The position numbers and the translations under genes were made by a program. The notes under the pieces were generated by a model. The model was not told the origin of the DNA. It made no database searches and worked only from the letters and a program-made list of their open reading frames with translations. This document shows, piece by piece, positions 53,593 to 62,231 of a stretch of DNA of 64,000 nucleotides (position 1 is the first letter of the stretch; every line of letters begins with the position of its first letter). Origin of the DNA: Metapseudomonas sp043392685 (GTDB taxonomy: Bacteria; Pseudomonadota; Gammaproteobacteria; Pseudomonadales; Pseudomonadaceae); the NCBI GenBank assembly GCA_043392685.1, contig JBHZGM010000001.1; one strand, written 5' to 3'.

Positions 53593-53901
53593 TCAGGACT
53601 CGAGGGGCAACAGCTCGGTCACGCCGGAGACTTCGGCAATCTGCCGCATGTCTTCGGGCATTCCGCGCACCTTCACCGCCTTGCCGGCGGCTTCGGCATC
53701 GCGCATGAACGCCAGCAGCAGGGCCAGCCCGACGCTGCTGCTCTTCTCCACTGCGGAGCAGTCCAGCACCAGGGCGGCGCCGTTGCTCGCGCGGATAAGC
53801 TGCCCGCCCGTCTCACGCAGCTGCGGTCCGGTGCTGTAGTCGAGTACGCCGACCAGGCGCAGCTCGCCCGGGGCGGCCTGCTCGATACGGGCCTCACTCA
53901 T
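53593..53901 (-). CDS. mlaB: STAS-domain protein MlaB
   Basis: MlaB is the cytoplasmic STAS subunit that stabilises the MlaFEDB lipid transporter. The 102-residue protein has LVLDCSAVEKSSSVGLALLLAF, the STAS core, in which E. coli MlaB has a Thr or Ser important for activity. The ATG overlaps the mlaC stop by ATGA. Confidence 0.92.
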   Translation of the reverse strand: MSEARIEQAAPGELRLVGVLDYSTGPQLRETGGQLIRASNGAALVLDCSAVEKSSSVGLALLLAFMRDAEAAGKAVKVRGMPEDMRQIAEVSGVTELLPLES

Positions 53902-54542
53902 TGGCCGCCCGCCTGCTTGGCTTCTTCGGACTCCTTGGCCTTGGCAACCACTTCCGCCCAACCATTGATGGTCTTGTCGAGATCGTTGCCATTGCGCTGC
54001 ATGGTGTCGGCGAACTGGTCACGGAACAGCTTGCCGATGTTGATGCCGTTGATGATCACGTTGCGCAGCATCCACTTCCCGTTGATGTTCACCATGGTGT
54101 AGGAGACGGGGTAGACGGCGCCGTTGCTACCCTTGACTTCCATACCGACGCTGGTGCGCTCGGGGTCTTCCTGCTTGGCCGGCAGCACTCGGATTTCCTG
54201 GTTGTCGTACTCCAGCAGGGCATTGCCGTAGAACTGCATCAGGCTGCGCTTGAAGTTTTCCTGGAAGCGCGTCATCTGCTCGGGCGTGGCCTTGCGCGAG
54301 TACTTCACGGTCATGATGCTGCGGGAAATGCCGTCGGCATCCACCACCGGACCGAGGATGCTGTTCAGTGCGTCATAGAACGCGTTCGGATCGCTGCGAT
54401 ATTGCTGCTTGTTGGCCTTGAGGTCAGCGAGCAGCTGGTCGGTGGTCTGCTTGACCACATCGTGAGCGCTCGGCGCGGCGGTGGCCAGCAGGGGCAGGGC
54501 TGCCAACAGCACCAGCAGGCCGTTTCGCAGGGCTTTAATCAT
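53898..54542 (-). CDS. mlaC: Periplasmic phospholipid-binding protein MlaC
   Basis: MlaC ferries phospholipid between the outer-membrane MlaA complex and MlaFEDB. The 214-residue protein has a signal peptide (NGLLVLLAALPLLATAAP) and the Ttg2D/MlaC fold with VKYSRKATPEQMTRFQENFK and a MVNINGKWMLRNVIINGINIG segment. I chose ATG 54542, which has GAGGA nine bases upstream; an ATG five codons earlier overlaps the mlaD stop and is possible. Confidence 0.94.
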   Translation of the reverse strand: MIKALRNGLLVLLAALPLLATAAPSAHDVVKQTTDQLLADLKANKQQYRSDPNAFYDALNSILGPVVDADGISRSIMTVKYSRKATPEQMTRFQENFKRSLMQFYGNALLEYDNQEIRVLPAKQEDPERTSVGMEVKGSNGAVYPVSYTMVNINGKWMLRNVIINGINIGKLFRDQFADTMQRNGNDLDKTINGWAEVVAKAKESEEAKQAGGQ

Positions 54543-54553
54543 CGTTCGAATCC

Positions 54554-55021
54554 TCATTTGCTTTCTTTGTTGACCGTGTTCAGCAGGAATTTGCCGATCA
54601 GGTCTTCCAGCACCAGGGCCGACTGGGTGTCACGGATGGTACCGCCATCCTTGAGCAGTTCTTCGTCGCCACCAACACTGATGCCGATGTACTTCTCGCC
54701 CAGCAGGCCAGCCGTGAGGATGGAAGCCGTGGAGTCTGCGGGCAGGTTGTCCACGCGTTTCTCGACTTCCATCGTGACGCGGCCGGTATAGCTGTCGCGA
54801 TCAAGATCGATGGCCGTGACCTTGCCAATGGTGACGCCAGCCATGGTTACCTTGGCTCTGACAGTCAAACCGGCAATATTGTCGAAATGAGCGTAAAGCT
54901 TGTAGGTATCGCCATTGGCGCCATAGGACAGGCCGCTGACCCGCAGGGCCAGAAGCAGCAAGGCCAGGATACCGGCCAGGAGGAACAGGCCGACACCAAT
55001 CTCCAGGGTGCGGATTTGCAT
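54554..55021 (-). CDS. mlaD: MCE-domain protein MlaD
   Basis: MlaD is the membrane-anchored MCE subunit forming a hexameric lipid channel on MlaFE. The 155-residue protein has an N-terminal membrane helix (IGVGLFLLAGILALLLLAL) and one MCE domain (about 38-118, with VRAKVTMAGVTIGKVTAIDLD and TAGLLGEKYIGI), then a hydrophobic C-terminal helix. It overlaps mlaE by one base. Confidence 0.96.
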   Translation of the reverse strand: MQIRTLEIGVGLFLLAGILALLLLALRVSGLSYGANGDTYKLYAHFDNIAGLTVRAKVTMAGVTIGKVTAIDLDRDSYTGRVTMEVEKRVDNLPADSTASILTAGLLGEKYIGISVGGDEELLKDGGTIRDTQSALVLEDLIGKFLLNTVNKESK

Positions 55022-55818
55022 CAGAAATCTCCAAACATCAAGGCAGTCAGGATGAAGTCCAGCCCCAGCACGGCCAGAGAGGCATAGACCACGGTTTTAG
55101 TCGTTGCACGGCTGATCCCTTCCGAGGTCGGCTCGCAGTCATAACCCTGGAACACGGCGATCCAGGTCACGACGAAGGCGAAGACGACGCTCTTGATCAC
55201 GCCGTTCAGCACGTCCTCGGTGAATTGCACACTGTTCTGCATGTTGGACCAGAAAGAGCCCTCATAGACTCCCAGCCAATCCACAGCCACCATGGCGCCG
55301 CCCCAGATGCCCACCACGCTGAAGATCATCGCCAGCAGCGGCATCGAGATGAAGCCCGCCCAGAGGCGCGGGGCAATGATGTACTTGAGCGGATCGACAC
55401 CGATCATCTCCAGGCTGGAGAGCTGTTCGGTGGACTTCATGTTGCCGATCTCGGCCGTCAGGGCGGAACCCGCGCGACCCGCGAAGAGCAGGCCGGTCAC
55501 CACCGGGCCGAGCTCGCGCAGCAGGGTCAGCGCGACCATCTGCCCCACCGCCTGCTCGGAACCGTAGTCGACCAGGATGTTATAGCCCTGCAGGGCCAGC
55601 ACCATGCCGATGAAGATGCCCGAAACCACGATGATCGCCAGTGACAGCACACCGACGGCGTAAAGCTGCTTGACCAGCAAGTGAAAGCCCTGGCCCACGC
55701 CGGTGCGGCCGAACAGTGCATGCACCAGGAACAGCGTGGAGCGCCCAAGGGCCTCCACCACGTCCAGACCGGAACGCCCGAGCAGGCGAATACGCTCGAG
55801 CAAGGATTTCCTGCGCAT
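55021..55818 (-). CDS. mlaE: Lipid transporter permease MlaE
   Basis: MlaE is the integral permease of the Mla transporter. The 265-residue protein has about five membrane segments and the family motifs ELGPVVTGLLFAGRAGSALTAE, LEMIGVDPLKYI and a C-terminal hydrophobic helix. In P. putida the homologous cluster was described as ttg2 (toluene tolerance). It overlaps mlaF and mlaD by one base each (TGATG). Confidence 0.96.
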   Translation of the reverse strand: MRRKSLLERIRLLGRSGLDVVEALGRSTLFLVHALFGRTGVGQGFHLLVKQLYAVGVLSLAIIVVSGIFIGMVLALQGYNILVDYGSEQAVGQMVALTLLRELGPVVTGLLFAGRAGSALTAEIGNMKSTEQLSSLEMIGVDPLKYIIAPRLWAGFISMPLLAMIFSVVGIWGGAMVAVDWLGVYEGSFWSNMQNSVQFTEDVLNGVIKSVVFAFVVTWIAVFQGYDCEPTSEGISRATTKTVVYASLAVLGLDFILTALMFGDF

Positions 55819-56627
55819 CAGCGCCTCCCCAGCAAGTCTTTGCGGTAATCCGGCGCCGGGAAATGGAAGGGCACCGGACCATCCGGAATGCCTTGCATGA
55901 ACTGGCGGATACGCGGGTTATCGGAATTCATCAGCTCGTCCGGAGTCCCCTGCCCCAGCACCTGGGCGTCCCCCACCACATAGATGTAGTCGGCAATGCT
56001 GGCGGTTTCCGCGAGGTCGTGGGAAACCACGATGCTGGTGATGCCAAGGGCGTCGTTGAGCAGGCGGATCAGACGCACGAGCACACCCATGGCAATGGGG
56101 TCCTGGCCGACGAACGGCTCGTCGTACATCAGGATCTGCGGATCGAGGGCGATGGCACGGGCCAGCGCCACGCGACGCTTCATGCCGCCGGACAGCTCAT
56201 CCGGCATCAACTCGATGGCGCCACGCAGGCCGACGGCCTGGAGCTTCATCAGGACAATGTCACGAATCATTTCCTCGGGGAGCCTGGTGTGCACCCGGAG
56301 GGGGAAAGCGACGTTCTCGAACACATCGAGATCGGTGAACAGCGCGCCGCTCTGGAACAGCACGCCGAACTGCTTGCGCATGTCGAACAGGTCGGCGCGG
56401 GAGAGGCTGGGCAGGTTCTGGCCGTTGACCCAGACTTCGCCACTTGCAGGCTTGAGCTGGGCCGCGATAAGGCGCAGCAACGTGGTCTTGCCACAACCGG
56501 AAGGCCCCATGATGCCGGTGACCTTGCCGCGCGGGATACGAATGTCGACATCTTGGAAAATGCTGCGCGAGCCACGTTTGAAGGTCACCCCCTTCAACTC
56601 GACGGCATAGGCGTTTTCGGCGCTCAT
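55818..56627 (-). CDS. mlaF: Lipid transporter ATPase MlaF
   Basis: MlaF is the ATPase of the Mla transporter. The 269-residue ABC protein has Walker A GPSGCGKTT, signature LSGGMKRRVALARA, and Walker B LMYDEPFVGQDP. It is the first gene of mlaFEDCB and is divergent from kdsD across 231 bases. Together the system keeps phospholipid out of the outer leaflet of the outer membrane. Confidence 0.97.
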   Translation of the reverse strand: MSAENAYAVELKGVTFKRGSRSIFQDVDIRIPRGKVTGIMGPSGCGKTTLLRLIAAQLKPASGEVWVNGQNLPSLSRADLFDMRKQFGVLFQSGALFTDLDVFENVAFPLRVHTRLPEEMIRDIVLMKLQAVGLRGAIELMPDELSGGMKRRVALARAIALDPQILMYDEPFVGQDPIAMGVLVRLIRLLNDALGITSIVVSHDLAETASIADYIYVVGDAQVLGQGTPDELMNSDNPRIRQFMQGIPDGPVPFHFPAPDYRKDLLGRR

Positions 56628-56858
56628 CTAGACTCCTTGCAATACAGCCTCCCTGAGAGACGACGCGCCCCAACGGAAGGACACCCCGCCCAGGACGGGC
56701 CGAACAAGGCGCGAACTATATCACCGCGCCATCGCGCCTCCCAAGGCTGCTCCAGCGTCTGTTCAGCATTGCGACAGCATCCACGGCATTGGCGCGTGAG
56801 CTAAATCACCTTTACCGCTATAATCGCGGTCTTTTTCTTCGGCAACTGTACGCCTTCC
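56628..56858. promoter_or_regulatory. mlaF/kdsD divergent region
   Basis: A perfect TATAAT at 56819-56824 serves kdsD, 35 bases from its start; the -35 is weak. I see no clear promoter for mlaF and no other feature. Confidence 0.5.
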
Positions 56859-57833
56859 ATGAGCCAATCCAGCGATCTCATCAAGTCCGCACAACGCACT
56901 ATCCAGCTCGAACGCGAGGCGATCGACGCCCTTCTGCCGCGCATCGACGCCGATTTCGTTCGCGCCTGCGAGCTCATCCTGGCCTGCAAGGGACGCGTAG
57001 TAGTCGTGGGCATGGGCAAGTCCGGGCATATCGGCAACAAGATTGCCGCCACCCTGGCCAGCACCGGCACGCCTTCCTTCTTCGTACATCCGGCCGAAGC
57101 CAGCCATGGCGACATGGGCATGATCACCCGTGAAGACGTGGTGCTGGCCCTGTCCAACTCCGGCTCCACCGCCGAAATCGTGACCCTGCTGCCGCTGATC
57201 AAGCGCCTGGGCATCACCTTGATCAGCCTTACCGGCAATCCGGATTCGCCGCTGGCCAAGGCCGCGGCCGCCAACCTGGATGCACGCGTGGCCCAGGAGG
57301 CCTGCCCGCTGAACCTGGCCCCCACCTCATCCACCACCGCTGCCCTGGTGCTGGGTGATGCCCTGGCGATCGCGCTGCTGGAAGCCCGCGGCTTCACTGC
57401 CGAAGACTTCGCCTTCTCCCACCCGGGTGGCGCCCTTGGCAGGCGTCTGCTGCTCAAGGTTGAAAACATCATGCATGGCGGCGACAGCCTGCCCAGCGTC
57501 ACCCGCGGCACTCCGCTGCGCGAAGCGCTGCTGGAAATGACCCGCAAGGGCCTGGGCATGACCGCGGTGGTGGAACACGACGGACACCTCGCCGGCATCT
57601 TCACCGACGGCGACCTGCGCCGCACCCTGGACAAGGGCGTCGACGTACGCCAGGCCAGCATCGACGACGTCATGACCGTTCATGGCAAGACCGTGCGCCC
57701 GGACATGCTCGCCGCCGAAGCCCTGAAAATCATGGACGACCACAAGATCAACGTGCTCGTCGTCGTCGATGAAGGCGACCGCCCCATCGGCGCCCTGCAC
57801 ATCCACGACATGACCCGCGCCGGAGTGATCTGA
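56859..57833 (+). CDS. kdsD: Arabinose-5-phosphate isomerase
   Basis: KdsD converts ribulose-5-phosphate to arabinose-5-phosphate for Kdo synthesis. The 324-residue protein has an N-terminal SIS domain (GMGKSGHIGNKIAATLASTG, HGDMGMI, LSNSGSTAEI) and two C-terminal CBS repeats (about 205-324). It overlaps kdsC by one base (TGATG) and starts the run kdsD-kdsC-lptC-lptA-lptB. Confidence 0.96.
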   Translation: MSQSSDLIKSAQRTIQLEREAIDALLPRIDADFVRACELILACKGRVVVVGMGKSGHIGNKIAATLASTGTPSFFVHPAEASHGDMGMITREDVVLALSNSGSTAEIVTLLPLIKRLGITLISLTGNPDSPLAKAAAANLDARVAQEACPLNLAPTSSTTAALVLGDALAIALLEARGFTAEDFAFSHPGGALGRRLLLKVENIMHGGDSLPSVTRGTPLREALLEMTRKGLGMTAVVEHDGHLAGIFTDGDLRRTLDKGVDVRQASIDDVMTVHGKTVRPDMLAAEALKIMDDHKINVLVVVDEGDRPIGALHIHDMTRAGVI

Positions 57834-58357
57834 TGAGCGACGAACTCCTCGCCCGCGCCAAGGCCGTTCGCCTGGCCGTATTCGATGTCGACGGCGTACT
57901 GACCGACGGCCGCCTCTACTTCCTGCCCGGCGGCGGCGAATTCAAGACTTTCAACACACTCGACGGCCATGGCATCAAGATGCTGATGAATGCCGGTGTA
58001 CGCACCGCCATCATCAGCGGCCGCCAGTCCGAGGTGGTCGAGCGTCGCGCGCAGAACCTCGGCATCCAGCACCTGTTCCAGGGCCGCGAAGACAAGCTGG
58101 TGGTGCTCGACGGTCTTCTTGCGGAACTCGGCCTGAGCCATGACCAAGTGGCCTATCTGGGCGACGACCTGCCCGACCTGCCAGTGATCCGCCGTGTCGG
58201 CCTCGGCATGGCGGTTGCCAACGCCGACGCCTTCGTGCGCCAGCATGCCCATGGCGTGACCCAGGCACGCGGCGGCGAGGGCGCGGCGCGAGAGTTCTGC
58301 GAACTCATCCTGCGCGCCCAGGGCAGCCTGGAAGCGGCCCAGGCCACCTACCTCTGA
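57833..58357 (+). CDS. kdsC: 3-deoxy-D-manno-octulosonate-8-phosphate phosphatase
   Basis: KdsC removes phosphate from Kdo-8-phosphate. The 174-residue HAD-family enzyme has motif I FDVDGVLTDG, motif II IISGRQ, the lysine in REDKL, and motif III AYLGDDLPDLP. Length is normal for this cap-less tetrameric type. Confidence 0.97.
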   Translation: MSDELLARAKAVRLAVFDVDGVLTDGRLYFLPGGGEFKTFNTLDGHGIKMLMNAGVRTAIISGRQSEVVERRAQNLGIQHLFQGREDKLVVLDGLLAELGLSHDQVAYLGDDLPDLPVIRRVGLGMAVANADAFVRQHAHGVTQARGGEGAAREFCELILRAQGSLEAAQATYL

Positions 58358-58365
58358 GGTCCGAC

Positions 58366-58935
58366 ATGCCGAAGAACATTCGCCTGGCACTTATCCTGAT
58401 TCCCATCGGCGCGCTGTTCATTGCCCTGGGTTACTGGAACATCCGCCCCGAAAGCTTCATGGATCGCACGACCGCGACGGGCGGCGACAACGCCATCGAC
58501 TTCTATGTCGAGAACGGCAAGAGCACCCAGTTCCAGGAAGACGGCAAACTCCATTACGAACTGACCGCCACGCGCCTCGAACATATGAAGGCCACTGATG
58601 TCACACTGCTCGCCAATCCCGACCTGCTCCTGCACCGCGGCACAGCCTTCCCCTGGCATGTGCAAAGCGAGCGCGGCGAAGTGGGCCCCGAAGGCAAGCA
58701 GGTCGAACTGATCGAGAAGGTTCGGGTGGCGCGCACCGATGCCAAGGGCCGCCCGACCATCCTGACTACCAGCCGGCTGACCGTGTTCCCCGACCAGGAA
58801 TATGCGCAGACCCAGCAAGCCGTTAGAATCGAGGCGGCCAATGGGGTGACCACGGCACAAGGAATGAAAGCGTACTTGAATGACAGCAGGATGCTCCTGC
58901 AGTCCAACGTAAGAGGCCAGCATGAGGTTCGTTAA
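58366..58935 (+). CDS. lptC: LPS export protein LptC
   Basis: LptC is the bitopic inner-membrane protein that passes LPS from LptBFG to LptA. The 189-residue protein has one N-terminal membrane segment (LALILIPIGALFIALGYW) and a periplasmic beta-jellyroll (about 40-185). It overlaps lptA by 14 bases. Confidence 0.95.
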   Translation: MPKNIRLALILIPIGALFIALGYWNIRPESFMDRTTATGGDNAIDFYVENGKSTQFQEDGKLHYELTATRLEHMKATDVTLLANPDLLLHRGTAFPWHVQSERGEVGPEGKQVELIEKVRVARTDAKGRPTILTTSRLTVFPDQEYAQTQQAVRIEAANGVTTAQGMKAYLNDSRMLLQSNVRGQHEVR

Positions 58936-59458
58936 TACCCTCCCCCTGTTGCTCAGCCTGGGCACCGCACTCGGAAGTGCCGCCGCCTGGGCACTGCCCA
59001 CGGACCGCGACCAACCGATTCGCGTACAAGCCGACAGCGCCGAGCTCGATGACAAGCAGGGCGTCGCGGTTTACCGCGGCAACGTCGTGATCACCCAGGG
59101 CACCCTCAAGATCACCGGCGATACCGTCACCATCACCCAGGACGCCAACGGCGACGTCGAGGTCTTCACCTCGGTCGGCAAGCCCGCGTACTACGAGCAG
59201 AAGCCGGCGGTCGACAAGGAGATCGTCAAGGCCTACGGCCTGACCATCCAGTACTTCGCCGCCAACGAGCGCATCATCCTGCTCGACCAGGCCAAGGTCG
59301 TACAGGAAGGCAATACCTTCGAAGGCGAGAAGATCGTCTACGACACCCAGCGCCAGATCGTGAACGCAGGCCGCGCCACCGGCGGTAACGTGACCACTCC
59401 GCGTCCGCGGATCGACATGGTCATCCAGCCGAAGAAGAAAGAGCAGAAAGCACAGTAA
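58922..59458 (+). CDS. lptA: Periplasmic LPS-bridge protein LptA (LptH)
   Basis: LptA, called LptH in P. aeruginosa, polymerises into the periplasmic bridge that carries LPS to LptDE. The 178-residue protein has a signal peptide ending AAAWA and a beta-jellyroll with QPIRVQADSAELDDKQGVAV-type start, YRGNVVITQGTLKI and a basic C-terminus (PKKKEQKAQ). Its stop overlaps the lptB start (TAATG). Confidence 0.96.
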   Translation: MRFVNTLPLLLSLGTALGSAAAWALPTDRDQPIRVQADSAELDDKQGVAVYRGNVVITQGTLKITGDTVTITQDANGDVEVFTSVGKPAYYEQKPAVDKEIVKAYGLTIQYFAANERIILLDQAKVVQEGNTFEGEKIVYDTQRQIVNAGRATGGNVTTPRPRIDMVIQPKKKEQKAQ

Positions 59459-60183
59459 TGGCGACCCTCAAAGCCCAGCACCTGGCCAAGAGCTACAAGA
59501 GCCGCCAGGTGGTCCGCGACGTCAGCCTGTCAATCGACAGCGGTCAGATCGTCGGCCTCCTCGGCCCCAACGGCGCGGGCAAGACCACCTGCTTCTACAT
59601 GATCGTGGGCCTGGTCAAGGCCGACCAGGGCCGCGTCCTGATCGACCACCAGGACGTCACCCACCAGCCGATGCATGGCCGCGCCCGCGCCGGCATCGGC
59701 TATCTGCCGCAGGAAGCCTCGATCTTCCGCAAGCTCAGTGTGGCGGACAACATCATGGCGATCCTCGAGACCCGCAAGGATCTCGACCGCGCCGCACGCC
59801 GCAAGGAACTGGAAAACCTGCTTCAGGAATTCCATATCAGCCACATCCGCGACAGCCTCGGCATGAGCCTGTCGGGTGGTGAGCGCCGTCGTGTGGAAAT
59901 TGCCCGCGCGCTGGCCACGGCCCCCAAATTCATCCTGCTGGACGAACCTTTCGCCGGCGTGGACCCGATTTCCGTGGGCGACATCAAGCAGATCATCCAT
60001 CACCTCAAGGCGAAAGGGATCGGTGTACTCATCACCGATCACAACGTCCGCGAGACCCTGGACATCTGCGAGACCGCCTACATTGTCAGTGACGGACAAC
60101 TGATCGCCGAAGGTGATGCGGAAGCCATCCTGGCCAACCAGTTGGTAAAGGAAGTCTACCTGGGCCACGAGTTCCGCCTGTAG
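59458..60183 (+). CDS. lptB: LPS export ATPase LptB
   Basis: LptB powers LPS extraction as dimer with LptFG. The 241-residue ABC ATPase has Walker A GPNGAGKTT, Q-loop YLPQEASIF, signature LSGGERRRVEIARAL, Walker B FILLDEPFAGVDP and H-loop ITDHNV. It closes the kds-lpt run; rpoN follows after 147 bases. Confidence 0.98.
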   Translation: MATLKAQHLAKSYKSRQVVRDVSLSIDSGQIVGLLGPNGAGKTTCFYMIVGLVKADQGRVLIDHQDVTHQPMHGRARAGIGYLPQEASIFRKLSVADNIMAILETRKDLDRAARRKELENLLQEFHISHIRDSLGMSLSGGERRRVEIARALATAPKFILLDEPFAGVDPISVGDIKQIIHHLKAKGIGVLITDHNVRETLDICETAYIVSDGQLIAEGDAEAILANQLVKEVYLGHEFRL

Positions 60184-60330
60184 TCTCCCGCAACCGCGCC
60201 TACAAGACCGGTTGCGCGGGCTAGAAAAATCCTTCAAGGTCAGGCATATAATTTGCTTCCTGGTGGCGCTTCGGCGCCCTGTAGTGGATGGCGCGCAAGC
60301 GCCGGCGAATAAGGTGCTAAGCCCTCTGCC
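60184..60330 (+). promoter_or_regulatory. rpoN leader with promoter -10 and twin hairpins
   Basis: A perfect TATAAT at 60247-60252 has no good -35. Downstream the leader holds two hairpins with the same stem: GGCGC-TTCG-GCGCC (60265-60278) and GGCGC-GCAA-GCGCC (60290-60303). Upstream, CGCAACCG (60189-60196) and CGGTTGCG (60209-60216) form a third stem just after lptB, without a T tract. Confidence 0.6.
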
Positions 60331-61827
60331 ATGAAACCATCGCTAGTCCTCAAGATGGGCCAGCAGCTGACGATGACCCCGCAGCTGCAACAGGCCATTC
60401 GCCTGCTCCAACTCTCCACCCTGGACCTCCAGCAGGAGATCCAGGAAGCGCTGGAGTCCAACCCGATGCTCGAACGGCAGGAGGATGGCGACGATTTCGA
60501 CACCTCCGACCCCATGGCCGAAGGCGATCAGCAACCCAGTTCCGGCAACCAGGAAGCCAGCTTCCAGGAGTCCAGCGTCGAGACCAATGCCGAAGCCATC
60601 GAAGATGGCGAATGGCACGAGCGCATTCCCAGCGAACTCCCCGTCGATACCGCCTGGGAAGACGTCTACCAGACCAGCGCCAGCAGCCTGCCGAGCAATG
60701 ACGACGACGAGTGGGACTTCACCTCCCGCACTTCGGTTGGCGAGAGCCTGCAGAGTCACCTGCTCTGGCAACTCAACCTGGCGCCGATGTCCGATACCGA
60801 CCGCCTGATCGCGGTAACCCTGATCGACTGCATCAACAACGACGGCTACCTCGAAGAGTCCCTTTCCGAGATCGTCGAAGCCTTCGACCCGGAACTCGGC
60901 ATCGAGCTGGACGAAGTGGAAGTTGTCCTGCATCGCATCCAGCAATTCGAACCCGCCGGCGTTGGCGCTCGCGACCTTCGCGAATGCCTGCTCCTGCAAC
61001 TGCGCCAGCTGCCTCCGGGCACTCGCTGGCTGGCCGAGGCCCAGCGCCTGGCCGGTGACTTCCTCGACCTGCTGGGCAGTCGCGACTACAGCCAGCTGAT
61101 GCGCCGCATGAAGCTCAAGGAAGATGAACTGCGCCAGGTCATCGAATTGATCCAGGGGCTGAATCCGCGCCCCGGTTCCCAGATCGAAGCCAGCGAGCCC
61201 GAGTACGTGGTGCCGGATGTCATCGTCCGCAAGCACAACGAACGCTGGCTGGTGGAACTGAATCAGGAAGCCGTGCCGCGCCTGCGGGTCAATCCGCACT
61301 ACGCCGGCTTCGTCCGTCGCGCCGACTCCAGCGCCGACAACACCTTCATGCGCAATCAGCTTCAGGAAGCGCGCTGGTTCATCAAGAGCCTGCAGAGCCG
61401 CAACGAAACACTGATGAAGGTCGCCACCCAGATCGTCGAGCACCAGCGCGGCTTCCTCGAATACGGCGACGAGGCGATGAAGCCTCTGGTCCTGCACGAC
61501 ATCGCCGAAGCCGTGGGCATGCACGAGTCCACCATCTCGCGCGTGACTACCCAGAAATACATGCATACGCCCCGTGGAATCTACGAGCTGAAGTACTTCT
61601 TCTCCAGCCACGTAAGTACTTCGGAAGGTGGCGAATGCTCGTCTACCGCAATCCGCGCCATCATCAAAAAACTGGTCGCAGCGGAAAATCCGAAAAAGCC
61701 ATTGAGCGACAGCAAGATCGCTGGTTTACTGGAAGCACAGGGCATTCAAGTGGCCCGTCGCACAGTAGCCAAGTATCGCGAATCCCTTGGGATTGCCCCT
61801 TCCAGCGAACGCAAGCGACTGATGTGA
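60331..61827 (+). CDS. rpoN: RNA polymerase sigma-54 factor
   Basis: RpoN directs RNA polymerase to -24/-12 promoters that need enhancer-binding activators; it controls nitrogen use, motility and much else in Pseudomonas. The 498-residue protein has the Gln-rich region I (MKPSLVLKMGQQLTMTPQLQQAIRLLQ), an acidic region II (about 50-130), the core-binding domain, a helix-turn-helix near 370-400 (VGMHESTISRVTTQKY) and the RpoN box ARRTVAKYRE near the C-terminus. Confidence 0.99.
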   Translation: MKPSLVLKMGQQLTMTPQLQQAIRLLQLSTLDLQQEIQEALESNPMLERQEDGDDFDTSDPMAEGDQQPSSGNQEASFQESSVETNAEAIEDGEWHERIPSELPVDTAWEDVYQTSASSLPSNDDDEWDFTSRTSVGESLQSHLLWQLNLAPMSDTDRLIAVTLIDCINNDGYLEESLSEIVEAFDPELGIELDEVEVVLHRIQQFEPAGVGARDLRECLLLQLRQLPPGTRWLAEAQRLAGDFLDLLGSRDYSQLMRRMKLKEDELRQVIELIQGLNPRPGSQIEASEPEYVVPDVIVRKHNERWLVELNQEAVPRLRVNPHYAGFVRRADSSADNTFMRNQLQEARWFIKSLQSRNETLMKVATQIVEHQRGFLEYGDEAMKPLVLHDIAEAVGMHESTISRVTTQKYMHTPRGIYELKYFFSSHVSTSEGGECSSTAIRAIIKKLVAAENPKKPLSDSKIAGLLEAQGIQVARRTVAKYRESLGIAPSSERKRLM

Positions 61828-61912
61828 CGCGGAAATTGACCCACGCCAAAGTGTTCCGGTGGCAGGCCCGTTAGCCTGTTTCTAAATACACGGGCAATAA
61901 GGAGAAAGCGGT

Positions 61913-62221
61913 ATGCAAGTCAACATCAGTGGACATCAACTGGATGTGACCGACGCCCTGCGCAACTACGTTGTCGAGAAGTTCGACCGTCTGGAGCGCC
62001 ACTTTGACCGAATCACCAATGTTCAGGTGATCATGCAGGTCGAGAAACTCAAACAGAAAATCGAAGCCACTTTGCACGTCGCCGGCGGCGAGGTCGTTGC
62101 CAACGCGGAACATGAAGACATGTACGCTGCCATCGACCTGCTTACCGACAAGCTCGATCGCCAACTGATCAAGCACAAGGAAAAGCAATTGAACCGCCAG
62201 CAGGGTGCCACTGCCCGCTGA
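61913..62221 (+). CDS. hpf: Ribosome hibernation promoting factor, short form
   Basis: HPF binds the 30S decoding region and supports 100S ribosome dimers in stationary phase. The 102-residue protein is the short type: VNISGHQLDVTDALRNYVVEKFDRLERHF, HVAGGEVVANAEHEDMYAAIDLL, and a basic end. AGGAG precedes the ATG. It stands 85 bases after rpoN in the conserved rpoN-hpf-ptsN order. Confidence 0.97.
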   Translation: MQVNISGHQLDVTDALRNYVVEKFDRLERHFDRITNVQVIMQVEKLKQKIEATLHVAGGEVVANAEHEDMYAAIDLLTDKLDRQLIKHKEKQLNRQQGATAR

Positions 62222-62231
62222 CCCCTCCTCC

